This document shows, one piece after another, positions 44,969-54,553 of a stretch of 64,000 nucleotides of DNA (within the stretch, counting starts at the first letter, position 1; every line of letters starts with the position of its first letter). This DNA is from Bacteroidales bacterium 6E (GTDB lineage Bacteria > Bacteroidota > Bacteroidia > Bacteroidales > Prolixibacteraceae): positions 186,001 to 250,000 of the forward strand of contig DF970686.1 in the NCBI GenBank assembly GCA_001270045.2, written 5' to 3'. Made by a program: the position numbers and the translations under genes. The notes under the pieces are model-generated. The model made no database searches and had not been told where the DNA came from. It saw only the letters and a list, made by a program, of their open reading frames with translations.

Positions 44969-45688
44969 ATGAAACTACTACTGATAAGCAATTCGACCAT
45001 GCCGGGTGAACCATACCTGGACTATCCCAAAATGGAGATTAAAAAATTCCTTGGTGATAAACCTGTAAAAGCACTGTTTATACCTTATGCTGCAGTTACA
45101 TTCTCATTCGACGTTTATGTTGAAAAAGTGAATGAACGATTTGCCGAAATTGGACATTCAGTTGTCGGGATCCACACTTTCGATGATCCTATTGCTGCCA
45201 TACATGCCTCCGAAGCTATTATTGTAGGTGGAGGAAACACCTGGCAATTGGTCAGAATGCTTCATGATAACCATCTGATGGGACCAATCAGGGAAAAGGT
45301 CATGGGCGGAATTCCATATATAGGGTGGAGTGCAGGATCAAATGTTGCATGCCCAACTCTTCGAACCACCAATGACATGCCCATTATTGATCCCAAAGGT
45401 TTTGATACCATGAACATGGTTCCCTTTCAGATTAATCCACATTATTTGGATGCAAATCCCGACGGGCATGCTGGTGAAACACGTGAACAACGCATCCAGG
45501 AATTCATTGAAATCAATTCATGTTATGTTGTCGGCCTGAGAGAAGGAACTATGCTCCTGCGCGATGGTCAAACACTGAAACTTATAGGAGACAGGCCGGC
45601 AAGAATTTTCCGGCAAGGTTCTGTACCCATGGAACTTACTGAAAAAGATGACCTGAGTTTCCTGCTCAATATCTCTCCCTGTATTTAA
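44969..45688 (+). CDS. pepE: Dipeptidase E (alpha-aspartyl dipeptidase)
   Basis: This 239-residue cytoplasmic serine peptidase of family S51 splits Asp-Xaa dipeptides. GGGNTWQLVR precedes the nucleophile Ser in GWSAGSNVACPT. NPHYLDANPDGHAGETREQR and GLREGTMLL complete the family pattern. It lies 19 bases after the barrel gene and is probably co-transcribed with it, then ended by the hairpin at 45741. Confidence 0.93.
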   Translation: MKLLLISNSTMPGEPYLDYPKMEIKKFLGDKPVKALFIPYAAVTFSFDVYVEKVNERFAEIGHSVVGIHTFDDPIAAIHASEAIIVGGGNTWQLVRMLHDNHLMGPIREKVMGGIPYIGWSAGSNVACPTLRTTNDMPIIDPKGFDTMNMVPFQINPHYLDANPDGHAGETREQRIQEFIEINSCYVVGLREGTMLLRDGQTLKLIGDRPARIFRQGSVPMELTEKDDLSFLLNISPCI

Positions 45689-45740
45689 ACACAACCTTTA
45701 CCGATTTAAAGTTGCGTATCGTTGATTTATCGATGCAAGG

Positions 45741-45785
45741 AAGCCTGTTCCTTTTTTCAATGTGGAATGGAACAGGCTTTCATCA
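45741..45785 (+). terminator. Hairpin terminator after pepE
   Basis: AAGCCTGTTCC (45741-45751) pairs perfectly with GGAACAGGCTT (45769-45779) across a 17-base loop. The T tract after it is short. Confidence 0.7.
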
Positions 45786-45862
45786 TTTTGGGACAATGGA
45801 TAGTTTGGGTTAAACTTTCAGCCAGAAAGAATCGTATCAATCTGAAATCTATTCCGATTGCC

Positions 45863-45870
45863 TAACTTTG
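45863..45870 (+). promoter_or_regulatory. Candidate -7 element TAACTTTG for the AspT-type transporter
   Basis: TAACTTTG matches TAnnTTTG, 16 bases before the ATG. Confidence 0.5.
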
Positions 45871-45886
45871 CCCAAAAATTACTGCC

Positions 45887-47473
45887 ATGGAAATCTTCAG
45901 TAACAGCTATTTTGCTTTGTTCGTGATTATTGCTCTGGGATATTTGGCTGGACGAATCAAGGTTGCAGGTCTTTCTCTCGATGTTTCGGCCATTATTTTT
46001 GTTGCGCTTCTTTTCGGCCATTATGGAGTAATCATTCCAAAAGATTTCCAGAATCTCGGGTTGGTGTTGTTTATATTCACCATTGGAGTTCAGGCCGGAC
46101 CAGGATTTTTCGAATCCTTTAGAAAAGACGGCCGTACATTGGCATTGTTTGCGACAATTCTGATTGTTGCTGCCGGTTTGGTTAGTCTTGTAGTCATCTC
46201 TATATTCGGAATCGATAAAAATATAACTATCGGTTTGCTTACCGGAGCATTGACAAGCACCCCCGGCTTGGCAGCTGCCATTGATTATACCAACTCCCCG
46301 CTCGCATCAATCGGTTATGGTGTGGCTTATCCGTTTGGGGTAATCGGTGTCATCCTTTTTGTGAGGCTGATGCCAAAACTAATCGGGAAAAAAGTTGTAG
46401 AGGCAGAACAGGAATATACCCGGGAAATCTACAAGGAATATCCTGAAATTGATAAAAAGAATTTTGTTGTTGAAAATGACAACATAGCCGGGAAAAGCAT
46501 TGGTGAACTGAAGGTCAGGCATATGACCCAGGCTGTGATTTCCAGGGTAATGCGTGACGAAACGGCTTTTGCCCCCACGCCCAGTACAATCTTGCAAAAA
46601 GGGGACATCATAAAGGCAGTAGGATCTCCAGATGCACTCCATCGGGTGAAACTACTGATAGGAAATGAAACAGATATTGAAATTCCCTTGGATCCACAAT
46701 ATGATGTAAGGGGAGTATTGGTTACCAATAAAGAAGTGGTCAACAAAACCCTTGGACAGATTAATCTGTTGGCTACTTATGGTGCTACTGTCACCAGAAT
46801 ACGGAGAGCCGGAATCGATATTTCACCAACACCTAATTCAAAACTGCAAATGGGTGATAAGCTCATTGTGGCTGCCAGTAAGGCAAATATGACTATAGTG
46901 GCCAGAATTTTTGGTGACGATGACAAGAGACTTTCCGATACCGACCTGCTCCCGGTTGCGGTTGGAATTATCCTGGGTGCCTTGATTGGAATGATCCATA
47001 TTACCTTCTCAAATATTGACTTCAGCTTTGGATTGACCGGAGGTGTATTGTTGATCGCATTGGTTCTCAGTCGTACAGGTAGAACCGGACCACTAATCTG
47101 GACCATGTCAAGTGCAGCCAACAACCTCCTGAGACAATTGGGTCTTGTATTGTTCCTCGCATCCGTTGGGACAAGCGCAGGTGCCGAAATAGTAAAAACC
47201 TTCCAACAGTATGGTATTGAACTATTTATATGGGGTGCAGTGATAACTCTTATTCCAATGTTTTTGGCCTTGTATGTGGGCAAGTATGTTTTCAATATGA
47301 ATCTTCTGACTTTATTCGGTGCAATAACCGGTGGCATGACAAGTACTCCCGGACTGGCCGCTGCCGACTCAATGACCGAAACAAACGCCCACTCAATTGC
47401 TTATGCCACTGTTTATCCGGTGGCTATGGTATTGTTGATTCTTGTTGTTCAGGCTTTAAACTTGTTGTTTTGA
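45887..47473 (+). CDS. AspT/YidE-type membrane transporter with two RCK_C domains
   Basis: This 528-residue inner membrane protein belongs to the aspartate:alanine exchanger family. Two membrane halves of about five or six helices flank a cytoplasmic block (about 195-350) holding two TrkA-C (RCK_C) domains: IAGKSIGELKVRHM and VVNKTLGQINLLAT. Each membrane half carries the same signature TSTPGLAAA, showing the internal duplication. Family members exchange carboxylates or amino acids; the substrate of this branch is not known. Confidence 0.92.
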   Translation: MEIFSNSYFALFVIIALGYLAGRIKVAGLSLDVSAIIFVALLFGHYGVIIPKDFQNLGLVLFIFTIGVQAGPGFFESFRKDGRTLALFATILIVAAGLVSLVVISIFGIDKNITIGLLTGALTSTPGLAAAIDYTNSPLASIGYGVAYPFGVIGVILFVRLMPKLIGKKVVEAEQEYTREIYKEYPEIDKKNFVVENDNIAGKSIGELKVRHMTQAVISRVMRDETAFAPTPSTILQKGDIIKAVGSPDALHRVKLLIGNETDIEIPLDPQYDVRGVLVTNKEVVNKTLGQINLLATYGATVTRIRRAGIDISPTPNSKLQMGDKLIVAASKANMTIVARIFGDDDKRLSDTDLLPVAVGIILGALIGMIHITFSNIDFSFGLTGGVLLIALVLSRTGRTGPLIWTMSSAANNLLRQLGLVLFLASVGTSAGAEIVKTFQQYGIELFIWGAVITLIPMFLALYVGKYVFNMNLLTLFGAITGGMTSTPGLAAADSMTETNAHSIAYATVYPVAMVLLILVVQALNLLF

Positions 47474-47586
47474 TCCTCTTTTGAAGCATCCATTTTTTAG
47501 ATCAAAATGAGATCAAGAATACTGATTTGAACCATCTGGTTTTATCGCATTTTCAGGAAAGCATAGTGACAGACACACAATTTTTT

Positions 47587-47594
47587 TAAGTTTG
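47587..47594 (+). promoter_or_regulatory. Candidate -7 element TAAGTTTG for the amidohydrolase gene
   Basis: TAAGTTTG matches TAnnTTTG. Transcription would start near 47600, making the ATG at 47621 more natural than the one at 47606. Confidence 0.45.
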
Positions 47595-47620
47595 TAATAT
47601 CATCAATGCCAATATCATTC

Positions 47621-49255
47621 ATGAAAATACGGACTCTTATACCAGCCATTATAATATTTATGAACAGCATGACATCCTGTACAACCGAAAAAGCTGACCT
47701 CCTCATCCTGAATGCGAAAATATATACAGTGGATAACTCCTTCTCAACCACTGAAAGTATGGCCATAAAAGATGGTAAAATCATTGCAACAGGAACTTCG
47801 GAAGAAATAATCTCCCGATATACTGCACCTGTAATAGAGGATCTTAAAGGAAAATTTGTTTATCCGGGATTCAATGATGCCCATGCGCATTTCTATGGCT
47901 ATGGAATAAATCTTATTCAGCGAGCCAACCTTGCAGGAACAAAAAGTCAGGATGAAATATATTCTATACTGAAGGAGCATTACGCCCAATTTGGTGGTGA
48001 ATGGATATTGGGAAGAGGGTGGGACCAGAATAACTGGCCCACTAAAGATTTTCCTGACAAATTAAAACTTGATGAACTGTTTCCAGATGTCGCAGTCTAT
48101 CTGATCCGCATTGACGGACATGCTGCATGGTGTAATTCAAAAGCTTTGGAAATTGCCGGAATCACATCTGAAACACGCGTTGATGGTGGTGAAATTTTAC
48201 TGAGAGATGGTGAACCCACAGGTATCCTGATTGACAATGCAGAAGGACTTGTTTCATCGGTAGTTCCTAAACCCGATACAGAAATGCAGGCAAAAGCCCT
48301 TCAGGCGGCCGAAAAAAATTGCTTTTCGGCAGGATTGACCTCTGTAACAGATTGTGGTTTATCCAAGAGTGTTGTGTTGTTGATCGATAGTCTCCAAAAA
48401 AAGGGGGATTTGAAAATGAGAATCAATGCAATGCTGGATCCAACCAATGAAAATTTTGAACAATTTGTGAAGAAAGGAACCTATCAGACTGATCGTTTGA
48501 TGGTCAATACCATAAAAATCTATGCAGATGGAGCTTTAGGTTCCCGTGGAGCCCTTATGCTAGAGCCTTACTCTGATGATCCGGGCAATTCAGGATTACG
48601 AATGTCCCCTCCCGGGTTCTATGAAGAAATATGTTCCCTGGCTTTTGAAAACAACTATCAGGTAGCAACCCATTGTATTGGCGACAGCGCCAACCGAATG
48701 ATGCTTACAACCTATGGAAAATTCCTGAAAGGAGAGAATGACAGGCGGTGGAGAATTGAACATGCACAAATAGTTCATCCCGATGACTTTGGCTTGTTCT
48801 CGAAATATTCGATCGTACCCTCAATTCAGGCAACCCATGCCACCAGCGATATGGACTGGGCCGATGAAAGGGTAGGGGATGAAAGAATTAAAGGTGCCTA
48901 TGCCTACCGCACACTTTTGGACCAGTTGGGATGGTTGCCAAATGGAACCGACTTTCCTGTTGAAGAGATTTCTCCTTTGTTTACATTTTATTCTTCCGTA
49001 TTCAGAACACATCATGACGGCACGCCTGATGGAGGTTTCCAAATGGAAAATGCCCTGAACAGGGAGCAGGCCCTTCGATCAATGACTATTTGGGCTGCAA
49101 AAGCATCTTTTGAAGAAAATTTAAAAGGCAGTCTGGAGAATGGGAAATGGGCTGATTTTGTTGTCCTCGATACTGACCTGATGACAGCCTCCCCGCAAGA
49201 AATTCTGGATACCAAAATTGTATCCACCTGGTTAGCCGGGGAAAAAGTCTACTGA
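47621..49255 (+). CDS. Lipoprotein amidohydrolase (YtcJ-like)
   Basis: This 544-residue metal-dependent hydrolase of the amidohydrolase 3 family has a lipoprotein signal ending MTS-Cys. The metal site HxH lies in FNDAHAHFYGYG. Further ligands are in YADGALGSRGAL, ATHCIGDSAN and EHAQIVHPDD, and the final Asp is in LPNGTDFPVE. YtcJ-like enzymes hydrolyse N-acyl or formyl amides, but substrates are mostly unknown. The start at 47606 would add five residues. The 3' end overlaps the convergent hemW by seven bases. Confidence 0.92.
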   Translation: MKIRTLIPAIIIFMNSMTSCTTEKADLLILNAKIYTVDNSFSTTESMAIKDGKIIATGTSEEIISRYTAPVIEDLKGKFVYPGFNDAHAHFYGYGINLIQRANLAGTKSQDEIYSILKEHYAQFGGEWILGRGWDQNNWPTKDFPDKLKLDELFPDVAVYLIRIDGHAAWCNSKALEIAGITSETRVDGGEILLRDGEPTGILIDNAEGLVSSVVPKPDTEMQAKALQAAEKNCFSAGLTSVTDCGLSKSVVLLIDSLQKKGDLKMRINAMLDPTNENFEQFVKKGTYQTDRLMVNTIKIYADGALGSRGALMLEPYSDDPGNSGLRMSPPGFYEEICSLAFENNYQVATHCIGDSANRMMLTTYGKFLKGENDRRWRIEHAQIVHPDDFGLFSKYSIVPSIQATHATSDMDWADERVGDERIKGAYAYRTLLDQLGWLPNGTDFPVEEISPLFTFYSSVFRTHHDGTPDGGFQMENALNREQALRSMTIWAAKASFEENLKGSLENGKWADFVVLDTDLMTASPQEILDTKIVSTWLAGEKVY

Positions 49256-50385
49256 TCCTCTTCCGACAGGAGGGCCAGCATAATTTCATCTGACACCATA
49301 ATTCCCTTGCGGCTCAGTGAAATGATGTCCCCAGTTTTTTGAAGCAGACCTGATTTCAGGTACTTTTCAGCTGATATTTCCAATTTATTTCGCGCTTTCT
49401 GGCTAAAAACGGATTGAAGCTCATTCAAGTCCAGACCCCATTTGGTTCGGATTCGTGTTATCAGGAAATCATTTAAACGATCTTTGGGGGACAGGATTTC
49501 CTTTTCAAAATTCAGTACACCCTGATCAAGTGATTTCAGATAGTGGTAAAGGTCAGCAATATTCCATTGTCGGGATATTAAATCATAACTATGGGCTGAT
49601 GGACCCAATCCCAGGTACTTTTTACCCTTCCAGTAAGCTGAATTGTGTTTTGAATATGCCTGGTTACGTGCAAAGTTGGAGATTTCATAATGTTCATATC
49701 CGGCCTCAGCCGATATATCGATCAGCATTTCAAATTGGGCAATACTTTCATCTTCAGGAATCTCTTTCAACTGGCCTTTCTTCAGCCAGTGAAAAAACAT
49801 GGTTCCTTCGTGATACGTCAAATGGTAAGCAGAAAGGTGTGTTGCCGGCAGATCCATTGCCTGGCGAAGATTTTCTTCCCAACGAGCCATTGAAAGCCCA
49901 GGCAAACCATATATCAGGTCAATACTGATATCATTGAATCCCGCTTCACGGGCATCGTACACGGAATGGACAGCCTGATCTCGGGTATGTCTTCGATTCA
50001 TCTGTTTGAGGTCTTCGGCATGAAACGACTGTATACCTATACTCAGTCGGTTGACTCCAACCTTTTTCAGTTCTTTCAGATAGGTTGATGAAAGATCGTC
50101 AGGATTGGCTTCTACGGTAACTTCAACGTGATTGTCAAATGTGTGGTAACGTCTAATATGTGCAAGAATGTCTGCAATTTCAGAGGGTAACAACACGGAA
50201 GGTGTTCCCCCTCCGAAATAAACTGTTTCGACAGGTTCATTGCCCAGATAACCACATTGAAGATCTATTTCACGGTGCAATGCCTGCAAAAAAAGCGGTT
50301 TTTGCGAAACCGCCGTTGTTTTGTAGAAATCACAGTAAAAACATTTCTTGCGGCAAAAGGGAACATGGATATAAACTCCTCCCAT
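49249..50385 (-). CDS. hemW: HemW-like radical SAM protein
   Basis: This 378-residue protein is related to oxygen-independent coproporphyrinogen oxidase. The radical SAM cluster motif is CRKKCFYC (CxxxCxxC, residues about 10-17), followed by YFGGGTPSVL, IGIQSFHAEDLKQMNRRH and the HemW heme-binding motif HNSAYWKGKKYLGLGPSAH. HemW is held to be a heme chaperone rather than the oxidase. It is the last gene of the rpiB-lutB-Rrf2-hemW run. Confidence 0.93.
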   Translation of the reverse strand: MGGVYIHVPFCRKKCFYCDFYKTTAVSQKPLFLQALHREIDLQCGYLGNEPVETVYFGGGTPSVLLPSEIADILAHIRRYHTFDNHVEVTVEANPDDLSSTYLKELKKVGVNRLSIGIQSFHAEDLKQMNRRHTRDQAVHSVYDAREAGFNDISIDLIYGLPGLSMARWEENLRQAMDLPATHLSAYHLTYHEGTMFFHWLKKGQLKEIPEDESIAQFEMLIDISAEAGYEHYEISNFARNQAYSKHNSAYWKGKKYLGLGPSAHSYDLISRQWNIADLYHYLKSLDQGVLNFEKEILSPKDRLNDFLITRIRTKWGLDLNELQSVFSQKARNKLEISAEKYLKSGLLQKTGDIISLSRKGIMVSDEIMLALLSEEDQ

Positions 50386-50402
50386 AGCCAGTCAAAATTC
50401 AG

Positions 50403-50846
50403 TTAAAGTCTTACCAAATCCTCAAACTTCTCAATATCTTCAGAAACATCATGCAGGCTTGTATTCTTATAGAACGCGGCAGTTTGTTGCCTGAGTTCTT
50501 CATACTTGAAATGCACCGGACAATAAGGCTTACTGGGATCGTGGGCATTACAGGGATGCAATCCTATCAGGCAGTTCGTGAAATAATCCAGTCCGTCAAC
50601 ATTCACCACTATATCCCAAAGGCTGATATCTTCAGGTTTCTTACCAAGACTGAAGCCACCGTTTGGTCCTTTGGTTGAAACCAAAAGTTTCTGTTTTACA
50701 AGGTTTTGCAAAATTTTACCAAGGAATGGCGAAGAAATTTTCAGGTCCTCGGAGATCTTTTTAATTCCGATACGATGATCTTCTTCTGAATATTTCGAAA
50801 GATAGATCAGGGCCCTCAAAGCATATTTACAAGTATTTGACAACAT
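50403..50846 (-). CDS. Rrf2 family transcription regulator with Fe-S-type cysteines
   Basis: This 147-residue DNA-binding protein has the N-terminal winged helix MLSNTCKYALRALIYLS and the recognition segment SSPFLGKILQNLVKQKLL, then GPNGGFSL. Cysteines 92, 99 and 109 are spaced like the [2Fe-2S] ligands of IscR and RsrR. It would sense iron-sulfur status, redox state or nitric oxide. The start at 50846 is two bases after the lutB stop. Its placement between an Fe-S protein gene and a radical SAM gene suggests it controls this operon. Confidence 0.92.
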   Translation of the reverse strand: MLSNTCKYALRALIYLSKYSEEDHRIGIKKISEDLKISSPFLGKILQNLVKQKLLVSTKGPNGGFSLGKKPEDISLWDIVVNVDGLDYFTNCLIGLHPCNAHDPSKPYCPVHFKYEELRQQTAAFYKNTSLHDVSEDIEKFEDLVRL

Positions 50847-50848
50847 AA

Positions 50849-52219
50849 TTATAGATTTTGTAATTTCCAATTTCTACTAAACGAATGGTTGGCAAACCGG
50901 GGAGTCCTTTTCCCTTTACCGAGCGGATTTCCTGAGATGGCAGCCAGCCGTCTTTTGAACTTTCCATTGAAAAAATCGACTCTTTTACGTTTTCCAAAGG
51001 TAAAAACAAAAGCTTTCATACCGGCTTTCCAAATCCATCCGGAACCATGTTGTGCAACATTTCGCTGCCGGTTAAGCAACAAAAGGTCATGAAGCGGTAT
51101 TTTAACAGGGCATACACTGCTGCAACGTCCACATAGGGTACTTGCATCACTCAGATGTCCAAAGTCCTTAAAACCGCTGAAAAAGGGTGTTAAAACGGAT
51201 CCTATGGGTCCAGTGTAAGTCGAATCGTATGTATAACCGCCAATATGTTGATATACCGGGCATGCATTGAGGCATGCACCGCATCGAATGCACTTCAGGG
51301 CTTCATATACGTCAGGGTCATTATAAACCTTGCTTCGTCCATTATCCAACAGTATAACGTACATTTTCTCAGGTCCGTCCACCTCACCTGGTTGCCGTGG
51401 ACCAGTAATAAGTGTATTATATGCCGAAATATTCTGTCCGGTACCATGAACTCCCAGCCATTGCCAAAAAAACGGAATATGTCGAATGGATGGTATGACC
51501 CTCTCAATTCCCGCCAGTACAATATGAATTTTGGGAAAGGAGATGGTCATCAGTCCGTTCCCCTCATTTTCTGTAAGGGCTATGGCACCGATATCGGCAA
51601 CCAGGAAATTGGCACCGGTTACACCCACGTCAGCCTTGATGAATTTTTTCCGCAAAAAGTTTCTGACAAACGAGGCTATTTCCCCGGGAGATGCATTGGA
51701 TGCAGTTCCAAATTTCCGATGGAACAGTTCAGCAACATCTTCCTTTGATTTGTGCATGGCCGGGGTTAGAATATGATAAGGTTTCTGACCGTCGGTCTGT
51801 ACTATGAATTCACCCAAATCTGTCTCAATTGCTTCAATACCGAGTTTCTGGCAATGTTCATTGAGCCTGATTTCCTCAGAAATCATGGATTTGCTTTTCA
51901 CAATCAACTCCGCATCATTTTCTTTAAGCACTTTCCCAATATACCCCAAAGCTTCATCACCATCTCTGGCCCAAAGTACTTCAGCACCACGTGAGATCAT
52001 GTTTTTCTCGAACAATTCAATGTAGTCTGGTAAGTTGGACAAAACATGATCTTTTAGATCGGAAGCATATTGGCGGGCATCTTCAAATCTGTCATAACGT
52101 GATTTTCCGGTTTTCACAGATTCATTATACCTCGAAATATTATAATACAGGGTGGAATGATGCCTTTTATCGTAAGCAATCACCGAATCCTTTTTGAATT
52201 TTGTCTCCCTGTATCCCAT
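50849..52219 (-). CDS. lutB: LutB-like iron-sulfur lactate oxidation protein
   Basis: This 456-residue protein has an N-terminal LUD domain (about 60-300, AELIVKSKSMISEEIRLNEH) and a ferredoxin-like domain with CIRCGACLNACPVYQHIGG and CGRCSSVCPVKIP. In LutABC this subunit takes electrons during L-lactate oxidation. Neither lutA nor lutC adjoins it, so the protein either works with subunits encoded elsewhere or has another role. It is 23 bases after rpiB and two bases before the Rrf2 gene. Confidence 0.9.
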   Translation of the reverse strand: MGYRETKFKKDSVIAYDKRHHSTLYYNISRYNESVKTGKSRYDRFEDARQYASDLKDHVLSNLPDYIELFEKNMISRGAEVLWARDGDEALGYIGKVLKENDAELIVKSKSMISEEIRLNEHCQKLGIEAIETDLGEFIVQTDGQKPYHILTPAMHKSKEDVAELFHRKFGTASNASPGEIASFVRNFLRKKFIKADVGVTGANFLVADIGAIALTENEGNGLMTISFPKIHIVLAGIERVIPSIRHIPFFWQWLGVHGTGQNISAYNTLITGPRQPGEVDGPEKMYVILLDNGRSKVYNDPDVYEALKCIRCGACLNACPVYQHIGGYTYDSTYTGPIGSVLTPFFSGFKDFGHLSDASTLCGRCSSVCPVKIPLHDLLLLNRQRNVAQHGSGWIWKAGMKAFVFTFGKRKRVDFFNGKFKRRLAAISGNPLGKGKRTPRFANHSFSRNWKLQNL

Positions 52220-52242
52220 CCCAGTTATAAAAATGATAAGTT

Positions 52243-52686
52243 CTATTCCTGAACCGGTATTTTTTCAATTCTTCTTTGGTGTCTTCCTCCTTCGAAAGTG
52301 GCGTTGAGGAATGAATCCACAATCGCAATGGCTTCATCATCACTGACAAAACGACCAGGGACAGCACAAATATTGGCATCATTATGCTCTTTGGCAAGCT
52401 TGGCAATTTCAGGATTCCAGCAAATCGCTGACCTGATTTTCTGGTGTTTGTTGGCAGTTATACTAATGCCCTGACCCGTGCCGCAAAAGGTTATTCCGGT
52501 TGAAAACTCACCATCACTGATGGCCTTGGCTATGGGATGGGCAAAATCCGGATAATCACAACTTTCGTCGGTATAACATCCAAAATCGTGATAGGCGATC
52601 CCATTCTCTTCAAAATACCTGATTATGGTTTGCTTTCTGGCAAATCCGGCATGGTCACTGGCCAATGCAATAACTTCTTTATTCAT
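52243..52686 (-). CDS. rpiB: Ribose 5-phosphate isomerase B
   Basis: This enzyme interconverts ribose 5-phosphate and ribulose 5-phosphate. The 147 residues show ALASDHAGFARK at the start, the catalytic Cys in TFCGTGQGISITANK, RSAICWNPEIAKLAKEHNDANI and the late GGRHQRRIEKI. The ATG at 52686 is chosen because the family starts with the ALASDHAG strand; the upstream ten codons are unlikely. It is the first gene of a four-gene operon. Confidence 0.95.
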   Translation of the reverse strand: MNKEVIALASDHAGFARKQTIIRYFEENGIAYHDFGCYTDESCDYPDFAHPIAKAISDGEFSTGITFCGTGQGISITANKHQKIRSAICWNPEIAKLAKEHNDANICAVPGRFVSDDEAIAIVDSFLNATFEGGRHQRRIEKIPVQE

Positions 52687-52936
52687 TGATATAATCTGCA
52701 AATAATTTTCAATCAAAGCATTCTGACCGCATCAATTACCTTATCAAAAAAGGAAAAGACCCGGACGATTACCCACACACCTAATATTTAAACAAATGTT
52801 CTGGTTTGGTTCTCATTCAATCAGCAAAAGCACATGTATTAAACAGTTTAGCTTCTCCTATATTTTATATCACCCATTTGTCTATTGGTGTTTGCTAACT
52901 GCCTGAAAATATACAAAATTAATACTTTTTAGTTCT

Positions 52937-54427
52937 TTATCCTTTATTCCTCTTTAAGATTTGAAATATTTCATGCTTTTCAAGCCTGAACAAGATCAAT
53001 AAAAAGGAGGAAAATAATAAGGTATTGAGCAAAAGTTTTACCAATAAAGTCAAATCATTGAATAACAAGGAAATGAAATACAATGCTAATCCTGTGAAAA
53101 AATAGATGGACAGTCGTTTCAGGTCATAAGGTATGTGGTAATACTTCTGTCCCCAAAGGTACGTAATCACCATAATAACTGTAAAACAAACCAGGACCGC
53201 AATTGCGGAACCCATGTATCCCATCCGTGGTATCAAAATAATGTTGAGTATCAAAGTAATTGCAGCTCCTATAAGAGCAATGTATGAACCATATCGGGTC
53301 ATATCCTTCAATTTGAACCAAATTGACAAGCTGAAAAAGATACCGAAGAATAAATTGGCAATAAGTATTATGGGTACAATTTTCAAACCTTCATGGTATC
53401 TGGCATCAATGGCGACGACCTTGATAAGATCTATATAGAGTGTCATACCAAGAAAGATGAGCATGCCAAAGATTAAAAAATACTTCATGATTGTTGCATA
53501 TAACTGCGGATCCTGAGAATCTTCGCCTGAGCTTCTCGAAAAGAAAAATGGTTCGAATGCATACCTGAATGCCTGAATGAACATATTCATCAATACGGCC
53601 AGCTTATAGTTGGCGCCATATATTCCAACCTGGAACATCGGATTTTGATTCTCGGGAACCAAAAATGGAATTAATATCTTATCAATGTTCTGGTTTATCA
53701 TTCCAGCCACTCCAATTACCAATATTGGAAATGAATAATTTAGCATTGTTTTCAGAAGTGCCTTATCAATAGAGAAACGCATCCTGAATATCTCTTTGTA
53801 AAGTAAAACCAACGTTGAGAGCGATGCCAGAAGGTTTGCAATAAATACATAACCTACTCCTATTTCAGGCGAATAAATATACTTTAAGGGAAATTCAGGA
53901 TGATGACGCAATATCCATGGGCAAAGAGAGAGAAAAAACAAGTTAAAACCGATATTAAGTCCAATATTGACCATTTTGATCAATGCAAATTTAATGGGTC
54001 GGTTATCAAGACGAAGTCTGGCGAATGGGATCGAGGTAAAGGCATCAATCGACACAATGGCCGCAAGTAGCCATATATATTCCGGAAAATCGGGATATCC
54101 TATTAAAACTGCAATATTATCCCGGAAAACAACAGCGAGAAACAAAAATAAAAACGAAGTGACCAGGAGTGATACCTGGGATGTGGAGTATACCTTTTCA
54201 GGATCGTGTCCACGGGAGGCAAACCTGAAATACCCTGTTTCCATGCCATAAGTCAGAATCACAAGCAAAAATGCGACATAGGCATAAAGGTTTGCCACTA
54301 CCCCATATTCTTCGGGTAAAAACAAATCAGTATAGTAGGGAACCAGCCACCAATTAAGAAAGCGGCCAACTATGCTGCTTACACCGTAAATGGCCGTATC
54401 ACCGATGAGTTTTCGAAAAGGGTTCAA
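52937..54427 (-). CDS. Polysaccharide flippase of the MATE/Wzx-like superfamily
   Basis: This 496-residue inner membrane protein has about 14 hydrophobic helices. The N-terminal GDTAIYGVSSIVGRFLNWWLVPYY (read as YGVSSIVGRFLNWWLVP) and LPEEYGVVANLYAYVAFLLVILTYGMETGYFRF are typical of oligosaccharide-unit flippases. It would move lipid-linked glycan across the membrane for capsule or O-antigen. No glycosyltransferases are nearby, so it may serve a locus elsewhere. It has its own divergent promoter. Confidence 0.9.
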   Translation of the reverse strand: MNPFRKLIGDTAIYGVSSIVGRFLNWWLVPYYTDLFLPEEYGVVANLYAYVAFLLVILTYGMETGYFRFASRGHDPEKVYSTSQVSLLVTSFLFLFLAVVFRDNIAVLIGYPDFPEYIWLLAAIVSIDAFTSIPFARLRLDNRPIKFALIKMVNIGLNIGFNLFFLSLCPWILRHHPEFPLKYIYSPEIGVGYVFIANLLASLSTLVLLYKEIFRMRFSIDKALLKTMLNYSFPILVIGVAGMINQNIDKILIPFLVPENQNPMFQVGIYGANYKLAVLMNMFIQAFRYAFEPFFFSRSSGEDSQDPQLYATIMKYFLIFGMLIFLGMTLYIDLIKVVAIDARYHEGLKIVPIILIANLFFGIFFSLSIWFKLKDMTRYGSYIALIGAAITLILNIILIPRMGYMGSAIAVLVCFTVIMVITYLWGQKYYHIPYDLKRLSIYFFTGLALYFISLLFNDLTLLVKLLLNTLLFSSFLLILFRLEKHEIFQILKRNKG

Positions 54428-54443
54428 TTCAGTAATTTTTAAA

Positions 54444-54477
54444 CAAAGATAGAATTCAAAAACTTATGCTTGCCAAA
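54444..54477 (-). promoter_or_regulatory. Flippase promoter with -7 and -33 elements
   Basis: On the minus strand TTTG (54474-54477) is followed after 22 bases by TATCTTTG (54444-54451), 16 bases before the ATG. It is back to back with the cyclotransferase promoter. Confidence 0.6.
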
Positions 54478-54479
54478 AA

Positions 54480-54512
54480 TTTGAATTCTGAAATGCCGTA
54501 TTGCTATCTTTG
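54480..54512 (+). promoter_or_regulatory. Glutaminyl cyclase promoter with -7 and -33 elements
   Basis: TTTG (54480-54483) is followed after 21 bases by TATCTTTG (54505-54512), 41 bases before the ATG. The -33 boxes of the two divergent promoters are two bases apart. Confidence 0.62.
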
Positions 54513-54553
54513 TCAAAACCTTTTTATTTTGAACAGGATATAATTGGCATATT

